NCBI GenBank assembly: GCA_031291275.1
Contig: JARLJJ010000669.1
Location: forward strand, 1 to 39,879
Origin: Formivibrio sp.
GTDB lineage: Bacteria > Pseudomonadota > Gammaproteobacteria > Burkholderiales > Chitinibacteraceae
Direction: 5' to 3'
Length of the DNA stretch: 39,879 nucleotides
The notes under the pieces were generated by a model. That model saw only the letters and a program-made list of their open reading frames with translations. It did not search any database and was not told the origin of the DNA. Shown piece after piece: positions 26,414 to 35,909 of this stretch (the first letter of the stretch is position 1; the number at the start of each line of letters is the position of its first letter). The position numbers and the translations under genes were made by a program.

Positions 26414-27598
26414 CTACGCAGCGAAGCGGGTCTTTAATGCAAGGATTCGGCTTTCGAAGAAGTGCCACGAAAAGGCAGCGACGCCGATACTGAGTGCGAA
26501 AGATAAGGTGGCGAAGGCAAACTCCGTGGCAGCGATGTTATGGGAGAAGCCGAGTTTTGCCATAACACTATGACTCGAGAGCGCATTAAATATGGGCGGA
26601 TGAAGTAGGTACAGGGAGTAACTGATCTTTCCAATGTAGCGCAGCGGCGGATTTCGGAAGAGTCGACGTCCCCAACCCTGTAATGCAAGTGCGACAATCG
26701 CCGCAAAGGTGACAGATAGCGCGAAGTAGATCAGAGATTCTGCGTAAGGATTGCCCATGTAACAAACGCATATGAGAGACACCGCTCCACCGACGCCGAG
26801 TGCGGTGTAGAGGAGCGCCATGTTTTCCAGAAATTGCCGCTTCAAATAAAAGCAAATGGCTAAGGCGCTGCCGAGAAGGATGGCGTCGAGATGCAGCGGC
26901 GTAAAGTGGTAGGTGATCCAATGAAACAAATCGAAATTGTCGGGGTAAATAAAGTGGATCGACAAGCGCAAGAGAGATGAGATCAGCGCGAAGCCCACAG
27001 CGAAACGGAGTAACGCGTGGATCGAGAAGTTCCGTACGCAGAGTGGCCAAACCAGATAATATTGTTCTTCGATACACAAGGTCCATGTTACCGCAAGAAC
27101 GCTAAAACCTCCCACATCACCGAGCCAGAAGTTTTGCAAATAAAGAAGGTACATGGGAAGGTTATGCCAATCGGCAACGGGATCGCCGGCGAACTGGCTC
27201 TTCGCAGCGGTTAGCGAGTGATAAAACGAAAGATGGCTCGCTACTGCCAAAGCCGTGAAGGCCAACAACACGGCGAGATAGTATAGTGGCCAGATGCGAA
27301 GACCGCGACGGATGTAAAAACGTTTGTAATAGTTGGTGGAATTGTTTGTGGTCAACAATATGCGCGTAATGAGGAAGCCGGAAAGGACGAAGAACAGATC
27401 GACACCGATCCAGCCCTGTCCGGAAATGGTGTTGAAAACGTTATAGATTGGTGAGCGTAATGTGCCGCCGACGTGCGAGAGCAATACCAGCAATATTGCA
27501 ATGCCGCGAATGCCATCCAGCTCGGGAAAATGAATGTCTCTGACGTCGCTCCGCGGCAGGGGGCTATGACTGTCTTCTGCCGTCAATATCTGTGTCAT
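26414..27598 (-). CDS. Acyltransferase 3 family protein (OafA/YrhL type)
   Basis: A 394-residue polytopic inner-membrane acyltransferase, probably O-acetylating the polysaccharide on the periplasmic side. Seen: FPELDGIRGIAILLVLLSHVGG (within about 24-45) with the family's RG...H pattern, GQGWIGVDLFFVLSGFLITRIL, YYKRFYIRRGLRIWPLYYLA, GGFSVLAVTWTLCIEEQYYLVWP, and a C-terminal YIGKISYSLYLLHPPIF. These are the ordered family motifs. I chose the ATG at 27598 (MTQILTAED); the frame runs open to 27715 but the added 39 residues are not family-like. Together with the WcaF-like enzyme it means two distinct acyl-transfer activities in the locus. Confidence 0.92.
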   Translation of the reverse strand: MTQILTAEDSHSPLPRSDVRDIHFPELDGIRGIAILLVLLSHVGGTLRSPIYNVFNTISGQGWIGVDLFFVLSGFLITRILLTTNNSTNYYKRFYIRRGLRIWPLYYLAVLLAFTALAVASHLSFYHSLTAAKSQFAGDPVADWHNLPMYLLYLQNFWLGDVGGFSVLAVTWTLCIEEQYYLVWPLCVRNFSIHALLRFAVGFALISSLLRLSIHFIYPDNFDLFHWITYHFTPLHLDAILLGSALAICFYLKRQFLENMALLYTALGVGGAVSLICVCYMGNPYAESLIYFALSVTFAAIVALALQGWGRRLFRNPPLRYIGKISYSLYLLHPPIFNALSSHSVMAKLGFSHNIAATEFAFATLSFALSIGVAAFSWHFFESRILALKTRFAA

Positions 27599-28126
27599 GC
27601 GATCACCATATTCATACAAGAATTGCCCCTTTAGAAGGCGTGCGGTCGTCAATTTGGAACGGTAGAACGGGAAATGTGACCGCTGACGAAACCATACGGC
27701 TGTTCTGCAAAACATTGTCGCGCAGACATATCGGGCTGCGCCGCGTCAGCGTTGCGACATGGTCATGCGATTCCCCCTCGCCCGATGCCCCAGCAAATAC
27801 TGCTACCCTTAACTCAAGCCTGAACTCTTGTACAGGGTGGCCGGGGGCAAGCGATAACCCGGTAATGTTCAAGGGATCACGGCTGCTATTGCTCGTCGAT
27901 AGGCAGGGGAGCGTTTGATCGCACATGTTCCGTGTCAGGCTGAGGGCGATCCCCAAGCACAGGTGGCAGTTAATTCTAGACAGGAATGCGGACGGCCAGT
28001 GCATAACATTAGCGAGAAGGCCTCTGTAGATGGCCTGGATATCAGATTTCTCGATCACCAAAAACATACAGAGGCATGCGATATCGAAGTTGTTCGCATC
28101 GCCAGGTCAAACTTGTTCTTACGGTT
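27599..28126. other. Intergenic stretch, no gene recognised
   Basis: About 530 bp upstream of the acyltransferase gene and downstream of the FkbM gene (both on the minus strand). A 151-codon minus-strand open frame (27612-28067) is Ser/Arg-rich with no motif and overlaps the acyltransferase upstream region; I do not call it. The stretch probably carries the acyltransferase promoter. Confidence 0.5.
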
Positions 28127-28777
28127 CTAAGCAGCTTTAACAAACGTAAAGTCCATATTCTTGTTGTATATAATGCGGTAGCCGCGCAGGAAGAGACGGA
28201 AGATCAGTGACGCCGCATCCCAAATGGTCTGCTCAATGCTGATCACGCGGTTGTGGTGGATTTCTAAGCATATCTGTCGGATATCCAAGTTGTCGTCCAA
28301 TACGGATTGGATGATCTCGTACTCAAACCCTTCCACGTCGAGTTTCAACAGGTCAATATGGCTACGGCCGTGAGTGTGCATGACATCGAGCAGGGTTGTG
28401 CATGAGAAGGAGGGGCCATCGCCGCCAGTGCCCTTGCGGAACGATCCTTCTTCGGCTCGGTCGGGAAGTCCAAATTGAACGTCACCAGATTTTCCGGCCA
28501 ATCCGACAGGATGAAACTCGATGTTTTTCCGATCAGACAGGTTGTCTATGGTTTTCAAACCTGTGGGCGAGGGATCGAATAATATGATGTTCGTATTGTA
28601 GCGAGCGATAATATCCTGCTCGAAGGTAATCGAATGCCCTACGCCAGCAGAGACAATGAAGGAATCCGCGTTTAGGGAGTCTGTTTGAACTTCCCATTGA
28701 TCTCCCGAACCAAGAAGAACAGTCGACGTCTTCTTCGACATCGGGAAGATAAATAGTTGCTTGATACGTCTAAACAT
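28127..28777 (-). CDS. FkbM family methyltransferase 1
   Basis: A 216-residue SAM-dependent methyltransferase of the FkbM type, which O-methylate sugars or polyketides. Seen: a short basic N-terminus MFRRIKQLFIFPM, motif I SFIVSAGVGHSITFE (about 39-53), IILFDPSPTGLKTI (about 64-77), FHPVGLAGKSGDVQFG, and LLKLDVEGFEYEIIQ with the FkbM-typical DVEGxE motif. I chose the ATG at 28777 because a GGGGGAAG ribosome-binding stretch ends three bases upstream; the frame remains open to 28822. No close neighbour on either side (about 175 bp upstream, 530 bp downstream). Distinct in sequence from FkbM protein 2. Confidence 0.85.
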   Translation of the reverse strand: MFRRIKQLFIFPMSKKTSTVLLGSGDQWEVQTDSLNADSFIVSAGVGHSITFEQDIIARYNTNIILFDPSPTGLKTIDNLSDRKNIEFHPVGLAGKSGDVQFGLPDRAEEGSFRKGTGGDGPSFSCTTLLDVMHTHGRSHIDLLKLDVEGFEYEIIQSVLDDNLDIRQICLEIHHNRVISIEQTIWDAASLIFRLFLRGYRIIYNKNMDFTFVKAA

Positions 28778-28953
28778 CGACTTCCCCCAATCGGTTCTGC
28801 CAGCAAGCGTAAACCCTTGCAAAAGTAGCCTGCCCGCTAATCGGATAGAACTCTATACCATGCAAAAAAGCATTCACCACAGAAGATTTGTGGTAGTCCC
28901 TGCGGCCTTGTTTGCCACTATTTTCACAGGTGATGCCATACAATAAGCGCTCT

Positions 28954-30498
28954 CTACTTGGTCCCAATACGCGCGGATAGCGCCTTGAATATTTGTCGTA
29001 CTTTGCCAGAAATGGCGTCCCGTTCGCGGGGCTCTATGGACCACGAATATGCGATCGCCGTATAGGTCAGGCCAAATGGGGCTGTTACGAACAACAGCCC
29101 CATGATGTCGTGATATCCGACCGTGAAAAGTCTTTGGGCCAGCAGACCTGCAGCGGATGCTAATACCAATGGGATCGTCACGCGCTTAAAGCAGTCGACG
29201 ATCAAATCGCGGGTGTCTACACCAAGACGCTTCGTCACTTTCAGCCACAAAATGATGGTTTGCGGAATCGTGGAGATAAGAAGCGCAATGGTGATGCCGC
29301 TTAGCCCCATAAAGCGCGTGAGATAGAATGCAAGTGCTAGGTTTGCAGCACCCTGCAGAAGGGCGGTCACCATCAATAGGCGTATCCAACCGAACGCGAA
29401 GGAATAGACAATCAGTTGCCGCTGAACAATTAGGATAACACAAAAAAGTGCGAGCGAGACCGTGAATAAACCGCCAGCATATTGCGGGAGGCCAACCCAT
29501 GCGACGACAAGATCGCGGTTGAAAATTATGGTCCCTGCTGCAAGTGGCAACGCGAAGAGTAGAATTATTCGGGTCAACCGGATAAAGGCGTTGCGAAGAG
29601 GTTCCTCGTCCTGTTGTCCGCAAAGTTGGTTTATGGCTGGTGCCACGCTGTCTGGCAGCCGCATCACCATATTGGACAACGTCATCGCCGGCATCTGTGA
29701 TGTATAAAAGGTGCTGGCAACGGCAGCGCCGTTCGTTAGTGCGGCAATCGCACTCCCCGAGCTGTAGAGCAGAAGATTGCCAACGTTGAGCAGCATGGCT
29801 TGCCAACCAAAGGAAACCATTTCCCAGAGCCGCGCCCAATCCGGAACGCCCCATCGGGGCATAAGATTGCCGTGCAGTCGACGAAAGCGCCAGCGGTACA
29901 GTATGGACCCTAGGGCTTCTGCCAGCGTGCCAGCGAGCATCAGTCCAAAGAGGCCTGTGCCGAACAGAACGAATACCAACGACGCCGAGGCGCGCAGGAA
30001 GCCAAGAAAGGCCCCTATAAGGTTGTTTGCTGCAAGGTCCTGCGTCGCTATCGACGCATTGAGGTACGCTGCCAAGGGTGTGCGCAAAACGTTCCAAGCG
30101 GCGATGACCCAAAGCGCATGCTGGGCCTGTAGTGCGATATCGAGTGAGAGGCCGTAAAGCGGGCCTACAAAAAAGCTGAGAATGACGATGAGTATCGCGA
30201 TGATTGTGTTAGAAACTAACATCAACGTGCGGGCAATTGTGAAGGTTTGCCGGAACTGTTCGCCACCGTCCGCGGCACCCGTCGCCTGCGCCAAATACCG
30301 TTCTAATGTCCAGGAATGGACGACATCCACGAGAGAGATGAATGTTAGGGTCTGATTAATGGCTGCATAGGCGCCAAGAGCTTCGCGCCCGGCGAGCTGC
30401 AACACCACCGGGGCGAGCAACGCCTGAACCAGAATCTGAGATATATATTGGAAGACGCTCGTAGCGAAACCACTCGCGGCCTTTGCGCTGCGGCTCAT
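28954..30498 (-). CDS. Polysaccharide flippase 2 (Wzx-like, MOP superfamily)
   Basis: A 514-residue polytopic inner-membrane protein with about 12-14 hydrophobic segments. It starts with SAKAASGFATSVFQYISQILVQALLAPVVL, then LAGREALGAYAAINQTLTFISL, the typical N-terminal helices of Wzx/MATE-like exporters. Other landmarks: LAANNLIGAFLGFLRASASLVF and a central QMPAMTLSNMVMRLPDSVAPAINQL. It differs clearly from flippase 1 (4504-3035), which has the WzxC signature. ATG at 30498. A 3-prime spacer of about 175 bp separates it from the FkbM gene. It may flip the same repeat unit, a variant, or a second polymer. Confidence 0.87.
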   Translation of the reverse strand: MSRSAKAASGFATSVFQYISQILVQALLAPVVLQLAGREALGAYAAINQTLTFISLVDVVHSWTLERYLAQATGAADGGEQFRQTFTIARTLMLVSNTIIAILIVILSFFVGPLYGLSLDIALQAQHALWVIAAWNVLRTPLAAYLNASIATQDLAANNLIGAFLGFLRASASLVFVLFGTGLFGLMLAGTLAEALGSILYRWRFRRLHGNLMPRWGVPDWARLWEMVSFGWQAMLLNVGNLLLYSSGSAIAALTNGAAVASTFYTSQMPAMTLSNMVMRLPDSVAPAINQLCGQQDEEPLRNAFIRLTRIILLFALPLAAGTIIFNRDLVVAWVGLPQYAGGLFTVSLALFCVILIVQRQLIVYSFAFGWIRLLMVTALLQGAANLALAFYLTRFMGLSGITIALLISTIPQTIILWLKVTKRLGVDTRDLIVDCFKRVTIPLVLASAAGLLAQRLFTVGYHDIMGLLFVTAPFGLTYTAIAYSWSIEPRERDAISGKVRQIFKALSARIGTK

Positions 30499-30769
30499 AT
30501 CCGGCGGCTCATGGCAGAACGGGGAAATGACCTGCTCCGCAGAACGTCTTTGCAGGCATTTTTCATTTCAACATTGCCAGTACTACTCACAACATAAGCA
30601 ATAAGAAAATACACCAGGTAACTCCATAGCTGGTCGTCGCCAATATCAGATAACTTTCGACTTTTCGCAAGAGATTGAAAACATGGCGATTCTTTAGGGG
30701 CAGCCATAATGCTTTGCGTTTGCAGCAGCTGCCGATTCGGCCGGCAATCGGTTAAGCTGCTTCTGCGTT

Positions 30770-31365
30770 TCGTCGAAGCCCACGGGCTCGTAGACCAGAT
30801 AGGCGCGTGCTGTCGCTTAGGATTGGAGCAGCACTCGAGGCAATCGAATCCGTCGCCTCAGGCTTCGGTGCGGTAAGTTTTGCATGGCGTGCCCCCGATC
30901 TTCCGTGAGCAGATTAAGCGCTCCATCGCAGCATTGTCTCTGCAATAGTCTGAACATCTCTCCCAACAGGCCTAAGACCGGCGCGACATCAGGCCAGCCT
31001 TCCGTCACCCATTAACGGTTCGCCGAGGGATCGCGAGGGCTCGGGGTTTCTCGATGGAGCACATCACAAATTTCGTTCGCAAAAGAGGTGGCTGCCTTCG
31101 GGTATGTCGCGGTCGACTTTCAGCTTTTATTATTCGCGCTTCCGCCGCACGATCTCAGAGGCCTTTACTGCCCAATGCTGAAAGGAATGCTACGCGCAGC
31201 CCGTAATCCCCTTGGCCCGACTGCGCGACGCAGTGTGGCCATGTTAAAATCTTGGATCGCCCGAGCATATTCCATGCCGTGTTCTTTGATCAGCGCCACG
31301 CCATCACGCTTGAACTCACGCGTCAAGGTCTGCCCTGCCATGATCTGCTCCCAGTTCCAAAACAC
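30770..31365 (-). pseudogene. Decayed IS3-family transposase (OrfA and OrfB remnants)
   Basis: Reading the minus strand, 31365-31165 encodes TLTREFKRDGVALIKEHGM and AIQDFNMATLRR, the helix-turn-helix start of an IS3-type OrfA. In a shifted frame further on (about 31160-31070) come ASEIVRRKRE, then two stops, then KLKVDRDIPEGSHLFCERN, matching the leucine-zipper end of OrfA. At about 30959-30775 another frame gives RDNAAMERLICSRKI, TPCKTYRTEA, a stop, then DGFDCLECCSNPKRQHAPIW, which parallels the C-terminus of OrfB (family form DNAAMES-F, YRTRDEA, FYNPRRRHS). Only about 110 bp remain between the pieces, so most of OrfB is deleted. No terminal repeats were identified. Non-functional. Confidence 0.72.
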
Positions 31366-31460
31366 CTAACTCAGTGTCTTCAGAACTGGCAGCAGTTCAG
31401 GCGAATGATTTGCAGAGCGGTCGTGCTCTGTTGGGTGAAGAATAAGCTACAAAGACGAGA

Positions 31461-32342
31461 TCAATGGCTGACCGCGTGCGCTTTGCCTTTAGCATCCGTA
31501 TCTAAGGACGCGAACATCTGGCAACACGCATTTTCGCCCAGCCCTTCAATCGTGACTGTGTAACCCGCCTCTCTCAACTCGCGGATAAATGTCTCGCCGT
31601 CAGAATGGTAATAATCGTGGAGCTCAGCGCTAATGAGAACCGGCTTTATTCCCGCCTGTAGCAAGTCGCGCAGTACCTCATACTCCGCCCCCTCGATATC
31701 CATCTTGAGCCAAATAGAATTTGGGTCCCAATTCTCGGGAATGAGTGAGGGGAGGCGGACCGTCTTGACCTCACAGGTTTGACCAGAATCATTGCCGGTA
31801 TTGAATCTGTCGATGTGTCCTGTGTTTGCTGCTGCCAGTTCAAACGTGGCAATGCCTTCGGCTGCGGCCAAAGCAACCGAGACGATCTCGACGTGAGGTA
31901 ATTCGGCAATGTTGTTGCTCAGCATGTCTTTGTTGCCGGGTGCCGGTTCAATCGCAAGAACAGAAACACCCAAGTTTCCGACAGCATAAATTGTGAAAAA
32001 CCCGATATTTGCGCCGGCATCGATCACATACTGCACCGGCTTTAACGGCAGCGGATACATCGCTCCCGAGAGACATTCGTAGGCCGAATAGTAGTCGCCA
32101 AAATTGCCAGCTCTGACGGTGGAACGAATTTTACCCGTGGGCAAATTCAGCTCAATGCAGATTAATCCGCTGGGATCAGCACAACGCGCAAGGAGCCCTG
32201 CTGAAAGTTCGATGACGGTTTGGCGAGAATTTCTGTTTAAATGATTTATCAAAGCCAAGTTGAAAAGGGCGAACTTGCTTTTCAGCCCAGACCCGATGCG
32301 ACTAAATTTGATCACATTCGACAGCGCGCTAATTTTATTCAT
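31461..32342 (-). CDS. FkbM family methyltransferase 2
   Basis: A 293-residue SAM-dependent methyltransferase. After an N-terminal extension of about 100 residues (KISALSNVIKFSRIGSG, then a beta-rich stretch ICIELNLPTGKIRSTVRAGN) comes motif I YVIDAGANIGFFTIYAV (about 105-121), LAIEPAPGNKDML, VSVALAAAEGIATFEL, and IWLKMDIEGAEYEVLRDLL, the FkbM hallmark. ATG at 32342 was chosen from the fold; the frame stays open to 32480. Flanked by a decayed IS3 element downstream and a gene-poor kilobase upstream, so this part of the locus has been rearranged. Substrate is presumably a sugar hydroxyl of the polysaccharide. Confidence 0.86.
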   Translation of the reverse strand: MNKISALSNVIKFSRIGSGLKSKFALFNLALINHLNRNSRQTVIELSAGLLARCADPSGLICIELNLPTGKIRSTVRAGNFGDYYSAYECLSGAMYPLPLKPVQYVIDAGANIGFFTIYAVGNLGVSVLAIEPAPGNKDMLSNNIAELPHVEIVSVALAAAEGIATFELAAANTGHIDRFNTGNDSGQTCEVKTVRLPSLIPENWDPNSIWLKMDIEGAEYEVLRDLLQAGIKPVLISAELHDYYHSDGETFIRELREAGYTVTIEGLGENACCQMFASLDTDAKGKAHAVSH

Positions 32343-33363
32343 CGGCAAACCTGCGTTGTCATTACTTCCCCCGGATGAGCTGCAGTTGTATCGAAAGATA
32401 GTACCTTTCAGACATGTTTTGAAGCTGGAAGGTATGGGTTTCGCGGAAAACATCCGACTAAACTCCAACGGTGATGGCACAAACCGTCACAGTGGTCAGT
32501 GTTGGATGCGAAATGTGCCCGGCAAGGGGCGCTATTGCGCGCGAGTATCTCGTCGATGCGCACATGCGGATTGCCCATGCGACCGAACAACAGTGTCAGG
32601 AATGACGCGCCAGGATCCGCTCATCAGCGTCTGGGGGATATCGAACAATTTTGCTGAAGGAAAATGGATTGATGTTGCCCGAAGTATTGGGGGCTTTTTC
32701 CGGGACAAAAGCAATTTGTAGAACAGGTGAGATGCAGCTGTTGTTTGGCAATGCTGCATTTCGTAGACGTAATTTCTCGCGAGGCCATAGTCAGCTGGCC
32801 GTTCCGGCTCTTTTGTTTGGGAAGTTGACCATATTGCGGGTGAGACCATGCGGTGTCTACGACACCTACCGCAACGTCCAAATCTTTGTGTCTAGGGCCC
32901 GCATAATCGGCTTGGCGGCTCCAAGAGCCAACATCCCAACTCGCTACCGCTGAGATCGAGGAGCCGTCCTTGCCTCTGCGCTTGCTTCTCCTTGCCCTGG
33001 GACTCCACTGTGGAGCCGGACCTGTGCCTCACCATTGCACAAAGCAAGCGCTGGCCCTCAAAGCGTGAAAGCTTCGACTCATAACAGTCTTTGAGCGGAA
33101 GGTGGCTACTGCGGCTAGGGGGCAGGTGTGTTACCGCTCCGTATTTGCGGCGTCTATGACGTCCCTGGTGGTAGGGCAGTGAAGTACGGATCAATCGGAT
33201 GAAAAACACAAACCCGAGCACTATCGGGAGGCCACGGACACGGGAAAGGAAACCCGCCTTGGCAATAGACCATTCATATCGGCCTTACAGTAGTCCGCAA
33301 CAAAGTGACTGACTCACCCTGCATAGGTCACAACAGCGTAGGAAGCCGAAGGCTTGCACAGCC
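32343..33363. other. Gene-poor kilobase, no gene recognised
   Basis: About 1,020 bp between the FkbM gene and the initiating transferase gene. I read all six frames: the longest candidates (32532-32849 minus, 32651-32953 plus, 32892-33221 minus) have random-looking composition with no motif, signal peptide or ribosome-binding site. With the nearby IS3 remnant this looks like decayed DNA, perhaps former genes. No RNA gene was recognised. Confidence 0.55.
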
Positions 33364-33381
33364 GAGAAGCGTTCGCTTCTC
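33364..33381 (-). terminator. Hairpin just after the initiating transferase gene
   Basis: GAGAAGCG at 33364-33371 and CGCTTCTC at 33374-33381 form a perfect 8-base inverted repeat (in practice a six-base stem with a four-base loop). It begins five bases after the stop codon of the minus-strand gene. No T-run follows on the minus strand, so intrinsic termination is only possible; an mRNA 3-prime stabiliser is an alternative. Confidence 0.38.
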
Positions 33382-33386
33382 TAATT

Positions 33387-34892
33387 CTAATAGGCATTCC
33401 GGGACCGGAACAATTCTATGACTGTGCGTGCAAGAATCTCCACGTCCAGCAGCAGCCCGGCATTTAGCGCGTACCAGATGTCGTGCTCGATGCGGCGGTG
33501 CATCGCGTTAACATCCGCCGTTTCGCCACGCAGGCCATGGATTTGAGCCCAGCCCGTAATTCCAGGTTTGACGTGCTGGCGCAGTTCATAATTATCGACC
33601 AAATCGATATATTGCCGGTCATGGGCCACCGCGTGTGGCCGGGGCCCAACCAATGACATCTCGCCCCTCAGCACGTTGAGCAGTTGGGGCAGCTCGTCGA
33701 TCGAACTGGCACGCAGATAGCGCCCGATACGCGTTACGCGCGGATCATTGCGGCGTGCCTGCTGGATGGTGGGACCATCTTCCATCACATACATCGAGCG
33801 GAACTTTACGATGCGGAACGGTTTTCCACCTTTACCCGTGCGATATTGACGAAAAAATACCGGTCCGCGCGAATCTGCCCGGATGGCGATAGAGACTGCC
33901 AGGAACAAGGGAGACAACAACAGCAGTGCAATCAAGCCAAGGGCCACGTCCAAAATACGTTTGGCGAGGATTTGAATAGTACCCATCTGTGCGCGCCGCA
34001 ATTCGAGTGCAATATGGCGGCCGACCATCACCGGTTTACAGCCCACAAGTCCAACTGTCGCATTGTCAGGCACGATATAGGTGTAGACCGGAAGAATGCT
34101 GAGTGTGCTACACAAGCTATCCATGCGCCGTGGCGTCAAACCAGCCGAACACACATAGAGAGCACCCTTGTGTGAGGAGCGCAACGCGCGGCACGCCATC
34201 GACAAAACAATTTGCTGCTCATTCGGCCAGAGTTCGTCGCAGCAATGGCCATCGAGCGAAATCACCGTGCAAACAGCGGCGTTGTTAGCGTTTAATTCTT
34301 CTGCCAGTTTCCGCAAGCTGCCGCTCGTACGCTCACCGACGACGACCAAATCCGTCCGTGCCCTCTGAAAGCGATGGCTTATCCGAGCAATGGAAGGCGG
34401 AAGGAACGCACGCCACAGCGTGAACGTAAAAAAACCGGCTATGAAATAGAGGCCGAGAAAGCCGCGCGACAAACCTGTGTTTGTGTGAAGGGCGAAGTTG
34501 ATGAACACCAGCCCAGTGAAGCTCATCGCCCAGACCTTCGCGACGTCGACCACACGGGCCCGGCGAGAAGTCAGCGCTATGCCGTTATCGGCAACGCGTG
34601 CTCGTTCGATGACGCCATAAAGCAGCGCAATCGTAATCGCGCACCAAAACTGTTCCGCACCGAAATGGAAGATGCCCTGCAAAATGTCATTGTACAAAGC
34701 GCCGACCAGCAAACCTAAGCCGACGACAAAAGCGACGTCCGCGACGGTTTGGAGCGGTGAATGCAAATCGCGTTCAAGAAGGTTGTGGGAGTTGACGGCA
34801 GCGGCCTCCGATTCGGTCGGCACGGCGCTGATGGAAATCAGTTGCGGAGGTTTACCCCGGAGGTCATCTGCTGGCTTAAAGGCCTGCTTCAT
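33387..34892 (-). CDS. Initiating polyprenyl-phosphate sugar-phosphate transferase (WbaP/ExoY type)
   Basis: A 501-residue inner-membrane enzyme that transfers the first sugar-1-phosphate of the repeat unit to undecaprenyl phosphate. N-terminal half: several hydrophobic helices (VAFVVGLGLLVGALYNDI; VWAMSFTGLVFINFAL) and a CoA-binding-like domain (DLVVVGERTSGSLRKLAEEL). C-terminal catalytic domain: KRILDVALGLIALLLLSPLFL membrane helix, PVFFRQYRTGKGGKPFRIVKFRSM, SIDELPQLLNVLRGEMSLVGPRPH and KPGITGWAQIHGLRGE, the full signature. I chose the ATG at 34892 because GGAG lies five bases upstream; a GTG at 34958 would add 22 residues. It is the first step of the pathway and is transcribed apart from the GT block. 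Confidence 0.94.
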   Translation of the reverse strand: MKQAFKPADDLRGKPPQLISISAVPTESEAAAVNSHNLLERDLHSPLQTVADVAFVVGLGLLVGALYNDILQGIFHFGAEQFWCAITIALLYGVIERARVADNGIALTSRRARVVDVAKVWAMSFTGLVFINFALHTNTGLSRGFLGLYFIAGFFTFTLWRAFLPPSIARISHRFQRARTDLVVVGERTSGSLRKLAEELNANNAAVCTVISLDGHCCDELWPNEQQIVLSMACRALRSSHKGALYVCSAGLTPRRMDSLCSTLSILPVYTYIVPDNATVGLVGCKPVMVGRHIALELRRAQMGTIQILAKRILDVALGLIALLLLSPLFLAVSIAIRADSRGPVFFRQYRTGKGGKPFRIVKFRSMYVMEDGPTIQQARRNDPRVTRIGRYLRASSIDELPQLLNVLRGEMSLVGPRPHAVAHDRQYIDLVDNYELRQHVKPGITGWAQIHGLRGETADVNAMHRRIEHDIWYALNAGLLLDVEILARTVIELFRSRNAY

Positions 34893-35909
34893 CGTCACTC
34901 CGCCCTCACTGCCCGAAGGTCTTGCGCTAGTGTCCCCAGAATTCCGATTAAGCAACACCTCCCTGATCCCCCAATCGACCCTACCTAAGCTACCAGTTTC
35001 TGATCAGTACAATGGCAAATGTAGTTCAGGAGCCGTCAAAATACCACCGAACTCTACCTCTAAGGCCGCGCATTTCGCAACCAATTTCCCTCTTAGGTGG
35101 GCAGTCGGCTGGCGGTTAGCGCCTGAAAGGTGCGCGACGGAAGTTGGGGAACTTTTAGGAGTAACTATGAATTTGACGTGTTTGCGACAAAATAGGATGA
35201 CCTATTTCGTATGAGAATGGAACGCGTTTGGAATGTCCGCGCGCCGATGATATCCGGATACTTCTCAGTGTAGGGATTGCCTCCGAAGTGATGCCTATAG
35301 AATGCAGGGTCATCACTGCTGGACATTCAAGCTAGGCGGCCATCGACACCAAGAAAGTGATGCTGCGGGTTTGAGATTGGTGATGAGGGCGCTTACTTGC
35401 GCGCGTCCTTTGGGGACTAAGCCACCGCACCGTTTGCAAGAGAACTGCCCTAGAAGACGTGTGTTTATGGTGGCGTAACAGGCGCTTTTACCCGTGCCCA
35501 GCCTAGGCAGAAGCCCAGCGACTACCAACTGCTGCGGCATGTCACCAGCAGGGCGACCGAAGTAGGGGCGCGCAACCCTTAAGTCACTAAAGCGATTAGC
35601 GGCCATCTCCGCATAGCCAAATGGCGTCGCCGGGACAGCATCGCAGCCAAGCACGAAGGCAGTTTTTTTGCTTTGGCCGGAACCGAAAAGCCCGGTGCGC
35701 GTAATCCTTCGTAAGAAAAGCGTCACGGATTTGCAGTCCAGTTGAGTAAGAGTTGGAGTTATAAAGACTATAGTCATCGCTTTGGGTAGGTTTCCAGGCT
35801 GGCTGAATTGCAACGCTCGCGCATGGATTGGCGGAATACGTACTCTAGTATTGACCTGCTGTGACGCGACATGGTAAGCATGTTCCACACTAAATTGAGG
35901 AAAATAGTC
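34893..35909. other. Long divergent intergenic region, no gene recognised
   Basis: About 1,015 bp between the minus-strand initiating transferase and the plus-strand YjbE-like gene, so it should hold promoters for both. Seen: a 7-base inverted repeat AAATAGG/CCTATTT with a 4-base spacer at 35190-35207, a possible small operator; and TTGACC at 35851-35856 with a poor -10 (TAAGCA) 18 bases on, ahead of the YjbE-like gene. A minus-strand open frame (35313-36254, possible ATG at 35777) has no recognisable motif and runs antisense through the YjbE-like gene. Confidence 0.5.

Noticed and set aside
27612-28067. Minus-strand open frame of 151 codons
   Set aside because: Random-looking composition, no motif, no ribosome-binding site, and it fills the upstream region of the acyltransferase gene.
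30495-30707. Minus-strand 70-codon open frame touching the start of flippase 2
   Set aside because: The small overlap looked like coupling, but the protein has no recognisable features and lies next to decayed IS3 DNA.
35727-35741. tRNA-Cys-like anticodon arm on the minus strand (GGACTGCAAATCC)
   Set aside because: No matching acceptor stem, D arm or T arm with a GGTTC loop could be found around it, so it is likely chance or a tiny relic.
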